In this document: positions 59,716-64,000 of the stretch, in pieces
Position numbering within the stretch: the first letter of the stretch is position 1
How the letters are laid out: every line of letters starts with the position of its first letter
NCBI GenBank assembly: GCA_903834185.1
Contig: CAILHX010000051.1
Coordinates: 1-64,000 of the forward strand
From: an uncultured Methylophilaceae bacterium
GTDB taxonomy: Bacteria > Pseudomonadota > Gammaproteobacteria > Burkholderiales > Methylophilaceae
Direction of reading: 5' to 3'
DNA: 64,000 nt
Notes under the pieces: generated by a model
What the model saw: the letters and a program-made list of their open reading frames with translations, nothing else
What the model was told of the DNA's origin: nothing
The model's database searches: none
Made by a program: the position numbers and the translations under genes

Positions 59716-60660
59716 ATGATGCAGATAAAGCATGTTTGTGTAGTCGGTGGTGCCGGCTTTATCGGACGCCATGTGGTACATCAGCTTGATGTTGCAGGAT
59801 ATAAGGTTAAAGTGCTCACGCGTCGTCGAGAATCGGCAAAACACCTGATCCTTTTGCCGAAAGTCGAAGTGGTGGAATGCGATCTGACGCACGACGCTGC
59901 TTTACATGACGCCTTGCAAGGCTGTGATGCCGTCATCAATCTGGTGGGGATTCTGCACCAAAGCCGCCGCGCAACATTTGAACGCATACATGGCGATTTG
60001 CCGCGCCGCTTGGCAGGCATGTGCAAGAGCCTCGGTATCAAACGCTTTATTCAGGTCAGTGCACTGCATGCCAGCAGTGCAGCTCCCAGCTCATATCTAC
60101 GCTCCAAAGCATTAGGAGAAGCAGCACTCAAAGCCTCACAATTGGATTGGACAGTGTTCCGTCCTTCAGTAGTATTTGGCGAGGGCGACAATTTTCTGAA
60201 CTTGTTTGCCAAAATGGCCAAGCTATTGCCTGTCATTCCGTTGGCATTGCCTACTGCCCGTTTTCAGCCGGTCTGGGTTGAGGATCTGGCAAAAGTAATC
60301 GCTGCCAGTGTGAACAATCTGCATACTTACCAGCAGACCTATGATATCTGCGGGCCCAGAATTTATACCATGAAACAGTTGGTGGAGTTTGCCGCAAAAG
60401 CTGTGGGTAAAACCCCGCGCATTATTGGATTGAGCAGCCGCCTTTCTTATTTGCAGGCATTGCTGATGGAATTTTTACCGGTACAGCTTATTAGTCGCGA
60501 CAACCTGCGCTCCATGGAAATCGATAGTGTCAGCACTCACCCTTTTCCAGAACTGTTCGGCATCACCCCCACCGCACTTGAGGCCGTCGCGCCTTACTAT
60601 CTGGCTGGTACGACACCGCGTGCCGATTACCTGCGATATCGGGTAACCGCAGGTAGATGA
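59716..60660 (+). CDS. NAD(P)-binding SDR protein, complex I NDUFA9-like
   Basis: The 314-residue protein has the extended-SDR start VCVVGGAGFIGRHVV. The catalytic Tyr-X3-Lys is altered: the region around SAAPSSYLRSKALGEAAL keeps Tyr and Lys in a Y-L-R-S-K pattern. Members of this family include NDUFA9-like proteins and nucleotide-sugar epimerases; the specific role is unknown. ATG 59716 is preferred (GAAAGGG upstream). It lies between slt and cca with 13 nt to the latter. Confidence 0.82.
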   Translation: MMQIKHVCVVGGAGFIGRHVVHQLDVAGYKVKVLTRRRESAKHLILLPKVEVVECDLTHDAALHDALQGCDAVINLVGILHQSRRATFERIHGDLPRRLAGMCKSLGIKRFIQVSALHASSAAPSSYLRSKALGEAALKASQLDWTVFRPSVVFGEGDNFLNLFAKMAKLLPVIPLALPTARFQPVWVEDLAKVIAASVNNLHTYQQTYDICGPRIYTMKQLVEFAAKAVGKTPRIIGLSSRLSYLQALLMEFLPVQLISRDNLRSMEIDSVSTHPFPELFGITPTALEAVAPYYLAGTTPRADYLRYRVTAGR

Positions 60661-60673
60661 GTTGCCTGCGCAG

Positions 60674-61891
60674 ATGAAAGTTTATTGCGTCGGCGGGGCA
60701 GTACGTGACGAATTGCTGGGTCTGCAGGTAAAAGATCGCGATTGGGTTGTGGTCGGAGCTACGCCAGAGGAGTTGGTCGCGCAGGGTTACAAGCCTGTAG
60801 GTAAGGATTTCCCGGTTTTTTTACACCCGGAAACGCATGAAGAGTATGCGCTCGCTCGCACCGAGCGCAGCACTGCTCGCGGCTATAAGGGGTTCAGCGT
60901 CTATGCCGCACCAGACGTCACGCTGGAACAGGACCTGATCAGGCGCGATCTGACCATCAATGCCATCGCCCGTGATGCGCAGGGCCAGTTGATAGACCCA
61001 CACCATGGTCTGGCTGATCTGCAAGCCAAAGTGCTGCGCCATGTCAGTACCGCATTCATTGAAGATCCTGTAAGAATCCTGCGTATCGCCCGTTTTGCGG
61101 CGCGTTTCAGCGACTTCAGTATTGCCGAAGAGACCATGAATCTGATGCGTAACATGGTGGATAGCGGCGAATTGGATGCCTTGGTAGCAGAACGCGTTTG
61201 GCAGGAACTTGCTACAGGACTGATGGAGATCGCGCCTTCACGCATGTTTGAAGTATTACGTTACTGCGGCGCACTAAAAAAAATCCTGCCCGAAGTCGAT
61301 AGGCTATGGGGAGTACCGCAACCGGCACTGCATCACCCTGAAATTGATACCGGCGTGCATGTGATGATGGTACTGGATTATGCCGCTGCCATGCAGTATA
61401 GCCTGCCTATACGCTTCGCCTCGCTCACACATGACCTGGGAAAAGGCACTACGCCCGAGGATGTCCTTCCGCGCCATATCGGGCATGAAGAACGCAGTGT
61501 CAACCTGCTTAAACACCTTTGCCCACGGCTAAAAGTACCCAATGATTGCCGCGAGTTGGCGCTGATGGTCGCCAAATTCCACGGTAAGGTACACAGAGCT
61601 CTGGAAATGCGTCCTGAAACCCTGTTGCAGCTTATTCATGATACCGATGCGATTCGCCAGCCTGATCGTTTTAATGATTTTTTGCTCGCCTGTGAATGTG
61701 ATTCACGCGGTAGATTGGGTATGCAAAATAAACCCTATCCGCAAGCCGAAGTGCTGCAAAAAACGCTCAAAACTGCGCTTTCCGTTGATGCAGGCGCAAT
61801 CGCGAGCCAGCACAAGCAACCTGAAAAAATCAGGGATGCCATCTACCAAGCCAGACTGGAAGCGGTCAAGACCATATTTTCGCCAGACTAG
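60674..61891 (+). CDS. cca: CCA-adding enzyme with HD domain
   Basis: Cca adds or repairs the 3' CCA of tRNAs. The 405 residues have the nucleotidyltransferase motif GGAVRDELLGLQVKDRDWVVVG with the catalytic acidic pair, the RRDLTINAIARD segment, the tRNA-body region, and an HD domain (HDLGKGTTPEDVLPRHIGHE) that gives the extra phosphatase and phosphodiesterase activity of the E. coli-type enzyme. ATG 60674 fits the known N-terminus MKVYCVGGAVRD. Confidence 0.94.
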   Translation: MKVYCVGGAVRDELLGLQVKDRDWVVVGATPEELVAQGYKPVGKDFPVFLHPETHEEYALARTERSTARGYKGFSVYAAPDVTLEQDLIRRDLTINAIARDAQGQLIDPHHGLADLQAKVLRHVSTAFIEDPVRILRIARFAARFSDFSIAEETMNLMRNMVDSGELDALVAERVWQELATGLMEIAPSRMFEVLRYCGALKKILPEVDRLWGVPQPALHHPEIDTGVHVMMVLDYAAAMQYSLPIRFASLTHDLGKGTTPEDVLPRHIGHEERSVNLLKHLCPRLKVPNDCRELALMVAKFHGKVHRALEMRPETLLQLIHDTDAIRQPDRFNDFLLACECDSRGRLGMQNKPYPQAEVLQKTLKTALSVDAGAIASQHKQPEKIRDAIYQARLEAVKTIFSPD

Positions 61892-61914
61892 TTTTGACCA
61901 TTGCTAACATCAAA

Positions 61915-61944
61915 TTGTCATGATGCACCGATTCGGGTTACGAT
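61915..61944 (+). promoter_or_regulatory. Candidate promoter of edd-eda
   Basis: TTGTCA (61915-61920) and TACGAT (61939-61944) are 18 nt apart in the 91-nt gap before edd. The -10 has four of six consensus positions. There is no other gene-free space for a promoter before edd, and the gap from cca suggests a separate transcript. Confidence 0.4.
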
Positions 61945-61982
61945 TAGCCTTTATTCTCTTTTAGCTTTCGAGTACATTTTAG

Positions 61983-63794
61983 ATGAATCCGACTGTTTTA
62001 ACCGTAGCTGCTCGCATTCGCGAGCGTAGCGAGACTACTCGCCGCGCTTATTTGCAACGATTGGATACCATGGCTGCGCGCGGCCCTGGCGTCGAACGCA
62101 TGGGCTGTGCCAATGTGGCACACTCTTTTGCCGCCATGCCAGCCAATGACAAATTGAAAGTGGTGACGGAGCGCGCACCGAATATAGGTATTATCACTGC
62201 CTATAACGATATGTTATCCGCGCATGCACCGTTTCAGGGCTACCCCGATCTGATCAAGGACGAAGCACGTAAGCATGGTGCCACCGCACAAGTGGCGGGT
62301 GGTGTTCCGGCCATGTGCGACGGCATCACCCAGGGTATGCCCGGAATGGAACTCAGCCTGTTCAGCCGCGATGTGATCGCCATGTCTGCTGCTGTAGGGT
62401 TAAGCCATGATGTGTTTGATGCAGCCTTGATGTTGGGCGTGTGCGACAAGATCGTTCCAGGGTTACTGATAGGCGCATTGCATTTCGGTCATCTGCCCAC
62501 CGTATTCGTGCCGGCGGGTCCGATGACAACCGGTTTGTCCAATAGCGAGAAATCGCACATGCGCGTATTAGCCGCAGAAGGCAAAGTAGGCCGCAAGGAA
62601 TTACTACAAACAGAATCGAAGGCCTACCATGGCCAGGGAACCTGTACTTTTTACGGCACAGCCAATAGTAATCAGATGTTGCTTGAGGCGATGGGCTTGC
62701 ATGTACCTGGTACTGCATTCGTCAACCCTGGCAGTGACTTCCGTGCGGAGCTCACACGCGAAGCTGTGCGTAGCGTCCTCAATATCACCAAGAACAAAGC
62801 CTTCACCCCTATAGGCAGGTTGATAGACGAGCGATGTATCGTTAACGCCATGGTGGCTTTACTGGCTACGGGTGGCTCGACCAATCACCTTATCCACTGG
62901 GTTGCCGTTGCTCGCGCTGCTGGCATAGACATCAACTGGGATGATTTCTGCACGCTGTCTGATGTCGTTCCACTCATCGCTCGGGTCTACCCCAACGGTG
63001 AAGCCGATGTGAATGCGTTCCAGGATGCAGGCGGCCCCGGCTATGTGATCCGCGAGTTACTGGATGCAGGTTTGATGTATGAAGACGTAGTCACCGTTCG
63101 CAAGGGCGGTATACGAGAGTACACCGGCATCCCGCACATGAATGATCAGAAACTGCAGTGGGATATTGTAGGCGCTTCCAAAGACGACAGCGTGGTGCGG
63201 CCGGTGGATTCGCCCTTCAGCTCCAATGGCGGCATCAAAGTGCTGCGTGGCAATCTGGGACGTAGTGTGATCAAGATATCTGCAGTTCCGGAAGAACAAC
63301 ATGTTGTAGAAGCGCCAGCCAGAGTATTTGACTCTCAGGAGGCATTGTTGGCAGCGTTTAGTGCTGGCGACTTGAATCAGAACGCCGTCTGTGTCGTGCG
63401 CTGGCAAGGACCGAAAGCCAATGGCATGCCTGAACTGCATAAACTGACACCGCCGCTGAAAGCATTGCAAAGCAAGGGCTTCGATGTAGCGTTGGTCACC
63501 GATGGTCGTATGAGCGGCGCCTCCGGCAAGATCCCGGCAGCTATTCATGTGTCGCCGGAAGCGGCGGCAGGCGGGCCATTGGCGAAAGTACGTGATGGTG
63601 ATGTAATACGTCTGGATGCGCTGACCGGAAGATTGGAGGTATTGGTGAATATCTCTGAGTGGGAAGCGCGTGAGGTATTGGAGATGCCGCAGGCATTGCG
63701 CGAGGCCAATGGCCTTGGCATGGGGCGCGAATTGTTTGCCGGTATGCGTAATAATGCGCTAACCGCTGAAGAGGGAGGTTGTACCTGGCTATGA
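61983..63794 (+). CDS. edd: 6-phosphogluconate dehydratase
   Basis: Edd makes KDPG, the first specific step of the Entner-Doudoroff pathway. The 603 residues belong to the IlvD/Edd family, with the iron-sulfur region including [14 protein letters not shown] and [28 protein letters not shown], and the [21 protein letters not shown] end. It is more like Edd than IlvD by length and motifs, and eda follows with an ATGA overlap. Confidence 0.93.
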   Translation: MNPTVLTVAARIRERSETTRRAYLQRLDTMAARGPGVERMGCANVAHSFAAMPANDKLKVVTERAPNIGIITAYNDMLSAHAPFQGYPDLIKDEARKHGATAQVAGGVPAMCDGITQGMPGMELSLFSRDVIAMSAAVGLSHDVFDAALMLGVCDKIVPGLLIGALHFGHLPTVFVPAGPMTTGLSNSEKSHMRVLAAEGKVGRKELLQTESKAYHGQGTCTFYGTANSNQMLLEAMGLHVPGTAFVNPGSDFRAELTREAVRSVLNITKNKAFTPIGRLIDERCIVNAMVALLATGGSTNHLIHWVAVARAAGIDINWDDFCTLSDVVPLIARVYPNGEADVNAFQDAGGPGYVIRELLDAGLMYEDVVTVRKGGIREYTGIPHMNDQKLQWDIVGASKDDSVVRPVDSPFSSNGGIKVLRGNLGRSVIKISAVPEEQHVVEAPARVFDSQEALLAAFSAGDLNQNAVCVVRWQGPKANGMPELHKLTPPLKALQSKGFDVALVTDGRMSGASGKIPAAIHVSPEAAAGGPLAKVRDGDVIRLDALTGRLEVLVNISEWEAREVLEMPQALREANGLGMGRELFAGMRNNALTAEEGGCTWL

Positions 63795-64000
63795 GTGAAC
63801 GTTTTACAGCAATACAAATCATGCAGGACAAGCCTGTGATCCCGGTGATCGTGCTCAACGATGTCGCCCATGCCGTACCTATGGCGCGTGCCCTGCTGGC
63901 GGGGGGCTTGCGCATGCTGGAAATCACCATGCGCACTTCTGCCGCGCTGGCCTGTATGCGAGCCATCTCCAAAGATGTCCCGCAAGCGATCGTAGGTGCC
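63791..64000 (+). CDS. eda: KDPG aldolase, N-terminal part (cut by window end)
   Basis: The visible 70 codons start [22 protein letters not shown] and include the LRMLEITMRTSAAL segment with the conserved glutamate of KDPG/KHG aldolases. The Schiff-base lysine would lie beyond the window. It overlaps edd by four nt, so both Entner-Doudoroff enzymes should be made from one transcript. Confidence 0.9.
   Translation, partial: MSERFTAIQIMQDKPVIPVIVLNDVAHAVPMARALLAGGLRMLEITMRTSAALACMRAISKDVPQAIVGA

Noticed and set aside
1-64000. CRISPR array or prophage
   Set aside because: No regularly spaced direct repeats of 25-40 nt and no phage structural genes were seen. The only mobile signals are the partial IS transposase and the tRNA relic at the left edge.

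Overview
The window is a stretch of bacterial chromosome that reads as a betaproteobacterium, probably in the Nitrosomonadales (Gallionellaceae- or Methylophilaceae-like). That placement is inferred from gene order and protein flavour, not from a search. Support includes an S-adenosylhomocysteine riboswitch in front of ahcY, the smg-dprA pair, DUF484-xerC beside dapF, a noncatalytic dihydroorotase after pyrB, and an Entner-Doudoroff edd-eda pair. Almost all of the DNA is tightly packed core housekeeping sequence with many ATGA-type overlaps.

Region by region. Positions 1-2.8 kb are the accessory edge: the start of an IS1182-type transposase, a tRNA-Arg(ACG) relic with its terminator, a membrane/monooxygenase chimera, and a DMT exporter. 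The exporter has a 175-nt leader that encodes a 14-residue peptide with three consecutive Cys codons and has mutually exclusive stems ending on the ribosome-binding site. Positions 2.8-11.8 kb, mostly minus strand, carry recG, ridA, spoT/relA, rpoZ, gmk, xerC, a DUF484 gene, dapF and an lpxL-type acyltransferase. Positions 11.8-16.7 kb hold the methyl cycle: metK, an HD-GYP protein, the SAH riboswitch, ahcY and metF. Positions 16.7-26.1 kb hold smg, dprA, def, a PRMT-like methyltransferase, a TonB-like protein, a frameshifted comEC, lolD-lolC/E and an orphan flagellin-like gene. Positions 26.1-31.6 kb run ribE-ribBA, algH, ruvX and pyrR-pyrB-pyrC'. Positions 31.7-38.7 kb carry pilT, yggS, proC, yggT, a GST, ilvD, lgt and the RNase P RNA. 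Positions 38.8-57.5 kb are a complete division and cell wall (dcw) cluster from mraZ to ftsZ and lpxC, with the MraZ operator. The remainder carries a small membrane protein, slt, an SDR protein, cca, edd and the start of eda.

Functionally, the dcw cluster supplies peptidoglycan precursors (murE, murF, mraY, murD, murG, murC, murB, ddl) and the divisome (ftsL, ftsI, ftsW, ftsQ, ftsA, ftsZ). The metK/ahcY/metF block makes and recycles S-adenosylmethionine, with SAH sensed directly by RNA. Minus-strand spoT/rpoZ/gmk links guanine nucleotides, transcription and the stringent response.

The most interesting signals are the Cys-codon leader on the exporter, a duplicated and diverged head of murG separated from the intact gene by two TTC-loop palindromes, a similar duplicated tail of xerC, a multiply frameshifted comEC beside an intact dprA, the tRNA relic next to an IS, and recG lacking a conventional start codon for its expected N-terminus. 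No CRISPR array, rRNA operon or complete mobile element is visible.
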